Assembly: GCA_964495705.1 (NCBI GenBank)
Contig: CAZBWS010000081.1
Location: forward strand, 1-9,571
DNA: 9,571 nucleotides
Source: CAZBWS01 sp964495705
Lineage (GTDB): Bacteria > Pseudomonadota > Gammaproteobacteria > HTCC5015
Reading direction: 5' to 3'
Shown: positions 1 through 6,705 of the stretch, one piece after another
Numbering within the stretch: the stretch's first letter is position 1
How the letters are laid out: every line of letters begins with the position of its first letter
Notes under the pieces: model-generated
The model's input: only the letters and a program-made list of their open reading frames with translations
What the model was told of the DNA's origin: nothing
The model's database searches: none
Position numbers and translations under genes: made by a program

Positions 1-23
1 GCCAGCATAAAGCTGGCCTTTTT
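1..23. terminator. Hairpin terminator at the window edge, downstream of fadJ
   Basis: A perfect 6-bp stem (GCCAGC at 1-6, GCTGGC at 12-17) encloses a 5-nt loop and is followed on the plus strand by CTTTTT (18-23). The visible T-run serves a plus-strand gene lying before the window. The minus-strand transcript of fadJ also reaches this hairpin, 22 nt after its stop, with an A-rich 5' side (AAAAAGGCCAGC). That pattern is typical of bidirectional terminators. Whether a T-run follows in the minus direction lies outside the window. Confidence 0.7.
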
Positions 24-45
24 ATTACTGCAATATCGTAAGTGC

Positions 46-2193
46 TCAGTCGTTATGGAACTTCTTAGCGTTTTTGGCGTAATCCAGTAACATATCGCAA
101 GGTGCAAAACGATCACCAAACTCAGCTTCGTAGCGACGTAGTTGATTGACTACAGCGCCAGCGCCCAGGCGGTCGATCATGCGGAATGGCCCGCCCGAGA
201 AAGGGATGAAGCCTATGCCGAAAATAGCGCCCAAGTCGCCATCACGTGCACAGGCAATAGTCCCGTCTTCTAAGCAACGCACGGCTTCATTTAGTAATGG
301 CATGATAGAGCGACGCTGAATTTCCGAGTCAGAGATCTTCTTATTAGGCTGAATGCCGAGTAGCTTGTAAGCCGCTGGGTCAATTTCTTTTTGCTTCTTG
401 CCAGTTTCTTGGTCGTAAAGGAACATGCCCTTCTTAGTTTTGCGACCTAGACGGCCATCATCCATTAGCTTCTGAGACATTTCAGGAGCGGCAAAGCGGT
501 CACCAAACTGTGCTTCTAGGTTTGGCTGCACCTTGCCCGCCACATCAACACCGACTTCGTCGAGTAAGGAAATAGGCCCCACAGGGAAGCCTGCCTTCAT
601 CATTGCTTTGTCTAACTGGTCTAGCGGAACACCTTCCATCGCCATCCACGAAATTTCATTGGCGTAGGGGAATAGCATGCGGTTCACATAGAAGCCTGCG
701 CCGTCCTTCACTACGATACACTTCTTGCCTTGGGCGCGGCCCAATTCAACTGCGGTAGAGATAACCCAGTCAGCCGTGTTCTCGTGCTTGACGATTTCTA
801 GCAGAGGCATTTTCTCTACAGGAGAGAAATAGTGCATAGCAATCACTTGCTCGGGGCGCTTGGCCGCTGCAGCAATGTCTTTCAATGCTAGAGACGAGGT
901 GTTGGTCGCGAAGATAATCTTGTCGTTGCAGTTCTCTTCAACGTCCTTAATCATCTGGTGTTTAAGGTCTAAGTTTTCAAATACCGCTTCTACAATAATT
1001 TCACAATCTTTTAGAGGGGCGTAATCGATGACGCCTTGGTACTTGCTTAAGAAGTCCTTGTGCTCAGCTTCAGTGATCGATTTGTACTTAAGCTTTTTGT
1101 CGGCCGCTTCTTTAATGTGCTTATTCGCACCAGAAATGCCCTTGTCGTCACGGTCTTTAATAACGACTTCTTTTTTACCATTGAACAGAGTAACTGTTCC
1201 AATGCCTGCTCCCATTAGGCCGCCACCTAATATGCCAACTTTGTTTAACGCTACTGCATCAGCATCCGCAAAGCTGTCTTTGGCCATATCAAGGTCAGCA
1301 AAATAAATGCCCATCAGTGCGCGTGCAACTTGTGTCATCGCAAGTTCGCCAAAGCGTTTAGCTTCATACTTAAGGCCCGCTTGCATGCCGTTTTCTAAGC
1401 CAAACTCAATACAGTCGATGATGGCGAGTGGAGCAGGGTAGTTGCCAAGCGTCTGCTTGTTAACCATCTTGCGCGCTTGGTCAAAAACGACTTTGCGCCC
1501 AACAGGGTTGTCTTCTAGTAGCATATCTTTGAAGTCTTTTTTAGCCGCGCTACGATTGGGGTCTACTTTGCCAATCATGCTGTGCGCCATCTCAACAGCA
1601 CTGTCGAGTAACTTCTCAACAGGCACAACCTTATCGACCATGCCAGTCTTAACACCTTTAGTGGCCTTTACTTGCTTGCCCTGAAGAATAAGCGGCAATG
1701 CTTTTTGTAAGCCAATCAATCGAGGTAGGCGCTGCGTACCGCCAGAACCAGGCAATACACCCAGCATGACTTCTGGAAGGCCAACAACGGTTTTCTTGTG
1801 ATCAGAAGCAACACGACCATGACAGGCGAGTGCTAGTTCATAGCCGCCGCCGAGGGCGGGGCCATGAATCGCAGCAATCACAGGCTTTTTGCTGTTAGAA
1901 ATTTTATCAAATGTGATTTGGCCCATACGCGCCAGTGTTTCAGCGCCGCCAGCGGACGTGGTGTCTTGAAGCATTTTTATGTCAGCACCAGCAACAAAGG
2001 AGTTGTCCTTGCCACTGATTAGTATGCTGGCTTTTACCTTGCTGTTATCCGCAAGGTCTTCAAATACAGCGTTGGCTTCACCAGCGAAGGTGGCCTGCAG
2101 TACGTTCATAGATTCGTTGGGAACGTCGATAGTGATGACGGCAATGCCATCTTTGCGAATGTCGACAGAGAATGCTTTATTAGTAGCAGTCAC
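46..2193 (-). CDS. fadJ: FadJ-type multifunctional enoyl-CoA hydratase / 3-hydroxyacyl-CoA dehydrogenase
   Basis: This is the alpha subunit of the fatty-acid beta-oxidation complex. It hydrates 2-enoyl-CoA and oxidises the 3-hydroxyacyl-CoA with NAD+ in the cytoplasm. The crotonase domain fills about residues 5-190, with GPALGGGYE carrying catalytic Glu119 and GLPEV carrying Glu141. The NAD-binding fold follows from about 316 with GILGGGLMGAG. The dehydrogenase His454 sits in HYFSPVEKMPLLEI, and the C-terminal dehydrogenase domain runs to the end. I chose the GTG at 2193 because AAAGGGG lies 6 nt upstream (2200-2206), a promoter lies just above it, and the 715-residue product is close to E. 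coli FadJ (714). An upstream in-frame ATG at 2241 would add 16 residues unlike the family and lies within the likely 5' UTR. No thiolase (fadI) is adjacent; the upstream neighbour is an RND exporter. FadJ is preferred over FadB because the N-terminus and length fit FadJ better. Confidence 0.9.
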   Translation of the reverse strand: MTATNKAFSVDIRKDGIAVITIDVPNESMNVLQATFAGEANAVFEDLADNSKVKASILISGKDNSFVAGADIKMLQDTTSAGGAETLARMGQITFDKISNSKKPVIAAIHGPALGGGYELALACHGRVASDHKKTVVGLPEVMLGVLPGSGGTQRLPRLIGLQKALPLILQGKQVKATKGVKTGMVDKVVPVEKLLDSAVEMAHSMIGKVDPNRSAAKKDFKDMLLEDNPVGRKVVFDQARKMVNKQTLGNYPAPLAIIDCIEFGLENGMQAGLKYEAKRFGELAMTQVARALMGIYFADLDMAKDSFADADAVALNKVGILGGGLMGAGIGTVTLFNGKKEVVIKDRDDKGISGANKHIKEAADKKLKYKSITEAEHKDFLSKYQGVIDYAPLKDCEIIVEAVFENLDLKHQMIKDVEENCNDKIIFATNTSSLALKDIAAAAKRPEQVIAMHYFSPVEKMPLLEIVKHENTADWVISTAVELGRAQGKKCIVVKDGAGFYVNRMLFPYANEISWMAMEGVPLDQLDKAMMKAGFPVGPISLLDEVGVDVAGKVQPNLEAQFGDRFAAPEMSQKLMDDGRLGRKTKKGMFLYDQETGKKQKEIDPAAYKLLGIQPNKKISDSEIQRRSIMPLLNEAVRCLEDGTIACARDGDLGAIFGIGFIPFSGGPFRMIDRLGAGAVVNQLRRYEAEFGDRFAPCDMLLDYAKNAKKFHND

Positions 2194-2195
2194 AA

Positions 2196-2213
2196 GAAAC
2201 CCCTTTAGGTTTG
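2196..2213. promoter_or_regulatory. Imperfect palindrome over the fadJ ribosome binding site
   Basis: GAAACC (2196-2201) and GGTTTG (2208-2213) form inverted arms with 5 of 6 matches around a 6-nt spacer. They overlap the AAAGGGG Shine-Dalgarno of fadJ. This could be an operator, or an mRNA hairpin that partly hides the binding site. It resembles the GAAAC/GTTTC half sites of PsrA-type fatty-acid regulators, but the gap between half sites is 8 nt rather than the shorter gap I recall for that regulator. It may be chance. Confidence 0.25.
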
Positions 2214-2261
2214 GTAATGGACGCGGGCAGGCGTGCTGCACCGCAAAAAAACTAGATATGC

Positions 2262-2290
2262 ACGATAGAAATTTAGTGCCGAAGTGTCAA
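2262..2290 (-). promoter_or_regulatory. Sigma-70 promoter for fadJ
   Basis: On the minus strand a perfect TTGACA (-35, 2285-2290) is followed after exactly 17 bp by TATCGT (-10, 2262-2267; 4 of 6 matches). Transcription would start near 2255, giving a leader of about 60 nt before the GTG at 2193. This shows fadJ can be transcribed independently of the RND gene upstream, and it supports the GTG start. Confidence 0.7.
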
Positions 2291-2363
2291 TATATTCCCT
2301 TGGCTATTTACCCATCTAAGGGATTTTAGGCGTCAAATGCAGGGAATTCTATACTAGCGACTG

Positions 2364-2396
2364 TATGCGATAGCTTGAGCGTAGCCTATCCGCATA
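2364..2396. repeat. Decayed inverted pair of the TATCCGCAT repeat after the RND gene
   Basis: The right arm AGCCTATCCGCATA (2383-2396) contains the exact 13-mer shared with 6377-6389 and 8363-8375. The left arm TATGCGATAGCT (2364-2375) is its reverse complement except for two single-base deletions, and the loop is 7 nt. It lies 9 nt beyond the RND stop codon, between that gene and the fadJ promoter. There is no T-run in the direction of transcription, so a classical intrinsic terminator is unlikely, though the fold could still slow transcription or protect the 3' end. Confidence 0.6.
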
Positions 2397-2405
2397 TATT
2401 CAGAT

Positions 2406-4742
2406 TTATTCTTTCTTGTCGACGAGCAACAACAGTGCAGGTAGAAAGAAGAAATCAAATATCACGGCAATTACAATCGTCATTGCCGTCATCGCGCCCA
2501 TATAAGCATTAACGTTGAAATCGGATAAGGTAAGCAAGCTAAAGCCAATCGCGAGCACCACCGTAGTGATCAATAATGCGCTGCCGACTGTGGAAAATGC
2601 GTAGCGGATAGCGTCGTTGGGCGACTTCCCGTCTTCGCGGCGTGCGCGCAGGTATTTGCTTATAAAATGCACCGTGTCATCCACGACAATGCCCAGGGTG
2701 ACACTGAAGACCACCGCCACGGCTAAGTTGACTTCAGCAATTGTGACGCCCCAAATGCCGAAGGCCATGGCTGCGGGAAAAGAGTTGGGCAATAGACTAA
2801 TAGTACCAAAGCGTACAGAGCGCAGTGCTATGAGCAGTGTTAACGTGACACCGATTAAGGCGATAATCGACCCCGTGATCATGCTGCTGATATTGTTTAG
2901 ACCAATATGCGCAAACATTAACGGAACGGAGCTACCGTGACTGCCGTGGCGGGCAATGTCGGGCGCATTGGTTTCTAACCAAGTAACCGCGCGCTCTTCC
3001 AGTTCTATCAATTCCTTCGACTCAGCCTCAGCGACAACAGACAGTAAGCGCAAAGATGACTTGTCAAAATTCACCTGGTTATTTAAATCAAGTCCATAAG
3101 GTAGAGACATCTCATAGAGTAATTGATATTGCGCAGCGAGGGCCTTGTTTTCAGGAATGCGGTAATGCTTCTCTGCGCCTTGGTTCATGTTTTTATTTAG
3201 GCGCCGGATAACATCGATATAGGTATCCACAAAAATCACTTCAGGTTGTGACAAATACCAGTCGCCAAACTCAGCAACGGCGCGTAAAAATTCAGGCTTG
3301 TTAACACAGCCTGGCTCACCACAGCTTAGACTGTGTGCAATATTCTGATTGCCGCTGAGGTTTTGCGCATGAAAGTCTGCGGCATTGCGAAAGGGTACGC
3401 CGGGCTTGAAGTAGCCAACGGTGTCGTCATTGAGCTTGTTTTTGGGCACTTGGCTGACAATGCCTACAACCAACAATAGAGACAACCAGAAAATGGCTTG
3501 TTTGTTGCGAATAACAAACTCGGCAACCTTCGCTGTCATTTTCTGGTCATTGTCAGAAAGAGGCTTGCGTTTGCGGACTAAAAAAACAGTAATCGCAGGC
3601 ATCAAGGTTAAGGTTAACAGCATGGCCAGCATCACCCCTACTGCGCAGATAGTACCCAGCTCGCGAAACGGCGGAGAGTCTGAGAAATTTAAGCTTAAAA
3701 AACCAATCGCCGTGGTAATACTGGTTAGAAAAATAGGCTGTAAATTAATATTTAAAGAGTCGCGCATGGACTGCAAGCGGTCACCACTAATACTGAGGTT
3801 GCGAAGGTAAATAACCAGTAAATGTACGGCGTCACACACGGCAATGGTCAATATGATGATAGGGGCGGTGATATTTACTTGGTTCAGCGCAAAGCCGGCC
3901 CAACCATAGAAGCCCACAGAACCTAGCGTTGCTACACCAATGATGATGATGACACCTATCACACTGCCTAGTGAACGCAAAAAGAAACCCAATAGCACAA
4001 CAATGATGCCGTACATTAATGGCACTAGGCTTTTGGCATCGTTAGTTGAAGACTGTACGAAGCTCTGGTTGATGACTGGCACTCCGAGCAAATGCACTTG
4101 GTAATTTGGTTGTTGCTGTAGAATTTGGTCACGTATCTGATTGCCGTAGGCAACTACTTCAGGAAACGATTTGTCGCGTGCTACACGTTGTAAGGTTTGT
4201 GTCTTGGCATCCGCGTTTGGGTCTACGGCGGGTGGTAGCTCAAGGGATATGTTAATAGCGGTAACGTGTCCCTGTTCGGATATTAGGCGATGTACTAATT
4301 GTTTTTCGCCTAAAGCTGTTGTGCGGATACGTTGTAACTCCGCCTTTGTGAGCTTATCCGCATCACTAACCAAGTCTTCGACAATAAGTTCATCGCCATC
4401 GGCATAGCTATTTTGAAAGTTAGTGATTGAGTCAACGCGTACACCATAGGGCGTTAGCCAAGCCGCATCGGTGGCAGCAGTAATGGTTTTTAAGGCTTGT
4501 TGGGTAAATACATCACCATCATCTGGGCCTATAACAATCATGAGGTTGTCAGATTTGGTATAAGTATCTTGAATTTGGTCGTGAGCCAGCATTTGTGGAT
4601 TGTCATCCGCAAAGAAAATTTTATAGTCGCCTTCAAAGTATAGAAACTGAACCCCTGCTGCGAGTGCCGCTATTAACACTAAACTTAAAACGGAAAAAAT
4701 ACCGCGGCGGTCGACCAATAATTGGCTAAGCTGTTCATTCAT
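2406..4742 (-). CDS. RND/MMPL-superfamily exporter, 778 residues
   Basis: This is an inner-membrane exporter of the RND superfamily (COG1033-like, related to MMPL and HpnN). Members use proton motive force to move hydrophobic or lipid-like molecules; the substrate cannot be read here. It has the duplicated RND plan. Helix 1 (about 15-36) is followed by a periplasmic loop (37-235) and helices 2-6 (236-389). Helix 7 (about 413-432) is followed by a second loop (433-617) and helices 8-12 (618-775). Helices 4 and 10 carry equivalent charged motifs, CDAVH (Asp304, His307) and DDTVH (Asp688, Asp689, His692), the expected proton-relay positions. The second loop contains EMSLPYGLDLNNQ (544-556), which I recognise as a conserved stretch of this exporter group, and an odd CGEPGC pair (Cys474, Cys479). 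The ATG at 4742 has AAGGA 7 nt upstream. No membrane-fusion or outer-membrane partner lies beside it, unlike drug-efflux RND pumps. Confidence 0.85.
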   Translation of the reverse strand: MNEQLSQLLVDRRGIFSVLSLVLIAALAAGVQFLYFEGDYKIFFADDNPQMLAHDQIQDTYTKSDNLMIVIGPDDGDVFTQQALKTITAATDAAWLTPYGVRVDSITNFQNSYADGDELIVEDLVSDADKLTKAELQRIRTTALGEKQLVHRLISEQGHVTAINISLELPPAVDPNADAKTQTLQRVARDKSFPEVVAYGNQIRDQILQQQPNYQVHLLGVPVINQSFVQSSTNDAKSLVPLMYGIIVVLLGFFLRSLGSVIGVIIIIGVATLGSVGFYGWAGFALNQVNITAPIIILTIAVCDAVHLLVIYLRNLSISGDRLQSMRDSLNINLQPIFLTSITTAIGFLSLNFSDSPPFRELGTICAVGVMLAMLLTLTLMPAITVFLVRKRKPLSDNDQKMTAKVAEFVIRNKQAIFWLSLLLVVGIVSQVPKNKLNDDTVGYFKPGVPFRNAADFHAQNLSGNQNIAHSLSCGEPGCVNKPEFLRAVAEFGDWYLSQPEVIFVDTYIDVIRRLNKNMNQGAEKHYRIPENKALAAQYQLLYEMSLPYGLDLNNQVNFDKSSLRLLSVVAEAESKELIELEERAVTWLETNAPDIARHGSHGSSVPLMFAHIGLNNISSMITGSIIALIGVTLTLLIALRSVRFGTISLLPNSFPAAMAFGIWGVTIAEVNLAVAVVFSVTLGIVVDDTVHFISKYLRARREDGKSPNDAIRYAFSTVGSALLITTVVLAIGFSLLTLSDFNVNAYMGAMTAMTIVIAVIFDFFFLPALLLLVDKKE
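4351..4363 (+). repeat. Single repeat copy inside the RND gene
   Basis: AGCTTATCCGCAT matches the 13-mer AGCCTATCCGCAT at 12 of 13 positions and carries the exact 9-mer TATCCGCAT (4355-4363). It is read by the RND gene as Asp-Ala-Asp-Lys in the first periplasmic loop. There is no inverted partner nearby. Confidence 0.5.
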
Positions 4743-4859
4743 ACTGCATTCCTTGATTCGATATATAGCGAACTGATGGGGCAGTGTATGACGCTGTTTG
4801 ATAATAAAAAAGGGTATAACTGGCTAATAATGCGCCGCAGGCTAGTTTTCTATACAGGC

Positions 4860-4887
4860 AAAAAAAAGGGAGGCCGAGCCTCCCTTT
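4860..4887 (-). terminator. Strong intrinsic terminator after the ABC1 kinase gene
   Basis: On the minus strand, AAAGGGAGGC (4878-4887) pairs perfectly with GCCTCCCTTT (4865-4874) around a 3-nt loop, and the run continues to eight T residues (4860-4867). It starts 20 nt past the kinase stop codon. It separates that gene from the RND exporter, whose promoter must then lie in 4743-4859. I see no convincing promoter there. Confidence 0.93.
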
Positions 4888-4907
4888 GTCATTTACTCAC
4901 TAATTGT

Positions 4908-6206
4908 TTAGTGCAGTAAGTTCATATCTGGGCTCATCATCAAGCCATCATCCATAAACATATCCATCTCTGGCGCTAAGATGTGTACATAGCGATCGAA
5001 ATACAGGAACTGCTTGATCAGCAGGGCAAACTCACGAGGGAATTTAATACCGTGATCTTTGCCGATAGCGACAATGTCCATCAGCATCTTATTCACATCC
5101 TGATCTTCATTGCCACCCAGGGTTAGGGTGCTGTCGTTAATGTTCTCCACTTGTGAGAAAACCGCTTTGATGTCGTCAGCTAGCTTATCGGTGTCGACTT
5201 CTGCGCTGGTCATACCAATGATAAGCATCGACTCGGCCATGGTCTTATAGTCGCGCGAACTGGTCGCTTGGATAAAGCCCGTTACCGCCCCCCAGGTTTC
5301 AGGGCGAATGCGACCGACAATACCAAAATCAATAAAGCCAATGCGCCCGTCTTCCAAGACCATTAAGTTACCCGCATGCACATCAGCGTGGAAAAACTCA
5401 CACATCATCAAGCTTTGGAACCAAGTGTTCATCGCTAATAACAATGTGTTCTTTGGATCAGAGGTGTTTTGCTTGATCGTTTCAAGGTCGGTTAACGGGA
5501 CGCCGAAAAAGCGCTCCATCGTTAGCACTTTCAACGAAGTTGCTTGATCGTAAACCTTAGGGCAGCATACCTGAGTATTGTCAGAATCTTTTAAGAACTG
5601 GGCAAAAATCTTTAGGTTATTAGCCTCGTTTAAGAAGTCACACTCTTCCATCATGGTTGCTTGAATATCTGCAATGATATCTCCTATCGAAGCGCGCTGC
5701 ATTTGCGGTACAAAGCGTTCAAGTAGGCGAGAGCCGAGCAGTAAAAAATTAAAGTCGGCCAGTAAGATGTTCTTCACCCCTGGCTTTTGTACCTTAATGA
5801 CAACATCTTCTCCGGTGGTTAGCTTCGCAGCATGTACCTGTGCAATAGACGCTGAGGCAAGAGGTGTTTCATCAACCCAGCTGTAAATGTCGGCGAGCGG
5901 CTTGCCTAGCTCGGTCTCGACCACTTGCTTAATATAGCTAAAGGGGAGCTTTGGCGTTTTGTCCAAGCAGCCTTCAAACTCTTTGACATACTCTTCGGGG
6001 AATAAGGACGGTGAGCTGGCAACAAATTGGCCTAGCTTGATGTAGGTAGAACCGAGTTGTTCAAAGGTGTTGCGAAGAATTTTAGGTAGGGGTGGGCGAT
6101 CGCCCAACAGCCACTTCACGCCGGTGCGCGAGAGTACATTGGTCGTTTGAGCCATGCGCAGTGCGCCCTTAAGGCCAAAATCAAGTTGTGTTAGTACTTC
6201 GTCCAT
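4908..6206 (-). CDS. ABC1/AarF/UbiB-family atypical protein kinase-like protein
   Basis: This belongs to the UbiB/COQ8 family of protein-kinase-like ATPases, whose members support ubiquinone biosynthesis or lipid metabolism. With the start at 6206 it has 432 residues. The family KxGQ motif is at 57-60 (KLGQ). The alanine/serine-rich nucleotide loop is PLASASIAQVH (115-125), and the VIKVQ lysine is Lys138. The catalytic loop HADVHAGN is at 274-281, and the metal-binding DFG is at 293-295. E. coli UbiB is about 546 residues with C-terminal membrane helices. This protein is shorter and ends in an acidic, Met-rich tail without such helices, so it is better called an ABC1-family paralogue than ubiB. 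The ATG at 6206 has GAGAAAG upstream; an ATG at 6218 would add four residues and has no visible binding site. It is monocistronic, ended by the terminator at 4860-4887. It is divergent from the cytochrome c gene. Confidence 0.87.
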   Translation of the reverse strand: MDEVLTQLDFGLKGALRMAQTTNVLSRTGVKWLLGDRPPLPKILRNTFEQLGSTYIKLGQFVASSPSLFPEEYVKEFEGCLDKTPKLPFSYIKQVVETELGKPLADIYSWVDETPLASASIAQVHAAKLTTGEDVVIKVQKPGVKNILLADFNFLLLGSRLLERFVPQMQRASIGDIIADIQATMMEECDFLNEANNLKIFAQFLKDSDNTQVCCPKVYDQATSLKVLTMERFFGVPLTDLETIKQNTSDPKNTLLLAMNTWFQSLMMCEFFHADVHAGNLMVLEDGRIGFIDFGIVGRIRPETWGAVTGFIQATSSRDYKTMAESMLIIGMTSAEVDTDKLADDIKAVFSQVENINDSTLTLGGNEDQDVNKMLMDIVAIGKDHGIKFPREFALLIKQFLYFDRYVHILAPEMDMFMDDGLMMSPDMNLLH

Positions 6207-6263
6207 TTTCTTTCTCATAGAGATTTTTAAGGCTTAACAGTATAAGTAGATGATCTAGAGTAT

Positions 6264-6290
6264 AACGCCTAGAAATGCCTCTCAGGCGTT
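6264..6290. promoter_or_regulatory. Inverted repeat between the divergent kinase and cytochrome c genes
   Basis: AACGCCT (6264-6270) and AGGCGTT (6284-6290) are perfect 7-bp inverted arms separated by 13 nt, and a third half site AGGCGT follows at 6304-6309. The element sits midway between two divergent starts and just upstream of the cytochrome -10 box, a natural place for a shared operator. No known regulator can be assigned. Confidence 0.3.
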
Positions 6291-6320
6291 GATTGTTAAT
6301 TCAAAGGCGTCGGATGGAGG

Positions 6321-6326
6321 TATAAT
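6321..6326 (+). promoter_or_regulatory. Consensus -10 box for the cytochrome c gene
   Basis: A perfect TATAAT lies 20 nt before the ATG at 6347. The -35 region is poor: AATTCA at 17-bp spacing, TTAATT at 19. The implied leader is about 14 nt, just enough for the GGAG binding site at 6338-6341. The weak -35 suggests an activator may be needed. Confidence 0.5.
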
Positions 6327-6346
6327 GCGCAAAACTTGGAGAAAGC

Positions 6347-6700
6347 ATGAAATATCTATTTACCCTGTGCCTGTTAAGCCTATCCGCATTCAGTCTTAGC
6401 GCGTGTAAAGAAAAAGCCGATGTTGCACCGGCCAAGCCAGCGGTAGTGCATAGTGATCTGGGCAATGCGGGCAAGTCTTTATATATTAGTAGTGGCTGTG
6501 TTGGCTGTCATGGAGTCGGTGGCCAGAGCCGTAACCCGGGTAAATTTCCTGTGCTAGCAGGTAAATCAGCCGAGTATCTCGTTCAGCAGCTGCAGGACTT
6601 CAAGTCTTACAAACGTCGCAATCCCATGATGAGCTCAGTAGCGGTGAATTTAAAAGAGCAAGACATGGCAAAAATAGCGGCTTATCTATCGGAGCTGTAA
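6347..6700 (+). CDS. Small class I cytochrome c, predicted lipoprotein
   Basis: This is a 117-residue exported monohaem cytochrome. The N-terminus is a signal peptide (Lys2, hydrophobic core 3-16) ending in the lipobox LSAC, so Cys20 should be lipidated. A lysine at +2 rather than aspartate favours the outer membrane. A short Ala/Pro/Lys linker (21-35) leads to the haem domain. CVGCH (51-55) binds haem covalently, with His55 as one ligand, and Met94 or Met95 in NPMM is the likely second. The pattern (PVLAGKSAEYLVQQL, then a C-terminal helix ending in AAYLSEL) resembles one half of cytochrome c4 or a c5-type domain. It probably passes electrons in the periplasm to a terminal oxidase or reductase, but the partner is not in the window. 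GGAG lies 5 nt before the ATG. The stop is 5 nt from the end of the convergent helicase gene, with no terminator between them. Confidence 0.9.
   Translation: MKYLFTLCLLSLSAFSLSACKEKADVAPAKPAVVHSDLGNAGKSLYISSGCVGCHGVGGQSRNPGKFPVLAGKSAEYLVQQLQDFKSYKRRNPMMSSVAVNLKEQDMAKIAAYLSEL
6377..6389 (+). repeat. Exact 13-mer repeat copy inside the cytochrome signal peptide
   Basis: AGCCTATCCGCAT is identical to 2383-2395 and to the reverse complement of 8363-8375. Here it is translated as Ser-Leu-Ser-Ala in the hydrophobic part of a signal peptide, a region that tolerates sequence change. There is no inverted partner. Confidence 0.6.
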
Positions 6701-6705
6701 TGCTA

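Noticed and set aside
209..222. Possible further repeat copy (AAGCCTATGCCG) in fadJ
   Set aside because: It needs an inserted base and further mismatches to fit the 13-mer, and the stretch encodes conserved FadJ residues (FGIGFIPF).
2194..2241. ATG start at 2241 for fadJ
   Set aside because: It would add 16 non-homologous residues and lies in the likely leader. The GTG at 2193 has a strong ribosome site and gives the family length.
1979..2329. Plus-strand 116-codon frame opposite the start of fadJ
   Set aside because: It is mostly the complement of conserved fadJ codons and crosses the fadJ promoter. It has no independent coding evidence.
4743..4859. Promoter for the RND gene
   Set aside because: Several AT-rich -10-like boxes (TATACC, TATTAT, TATATA) are present, but none has a credible -35 at 16-18 bp, so no specific site is called.
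4722..4919. Plus-strand 65-codon frame spanning the RND/kinase gap
   Set aside because: It overlaps both flanking genes and runs through the intrinsic terminator. It has no ribosome site and resembles nothing I recognise.
6701..6705. Terminator between the convergent cytochrome c and helicase genes
   Set aside because: Only 5 nt separate the stops, and I see no stable hairpin with a T-run on either strand at this junction.
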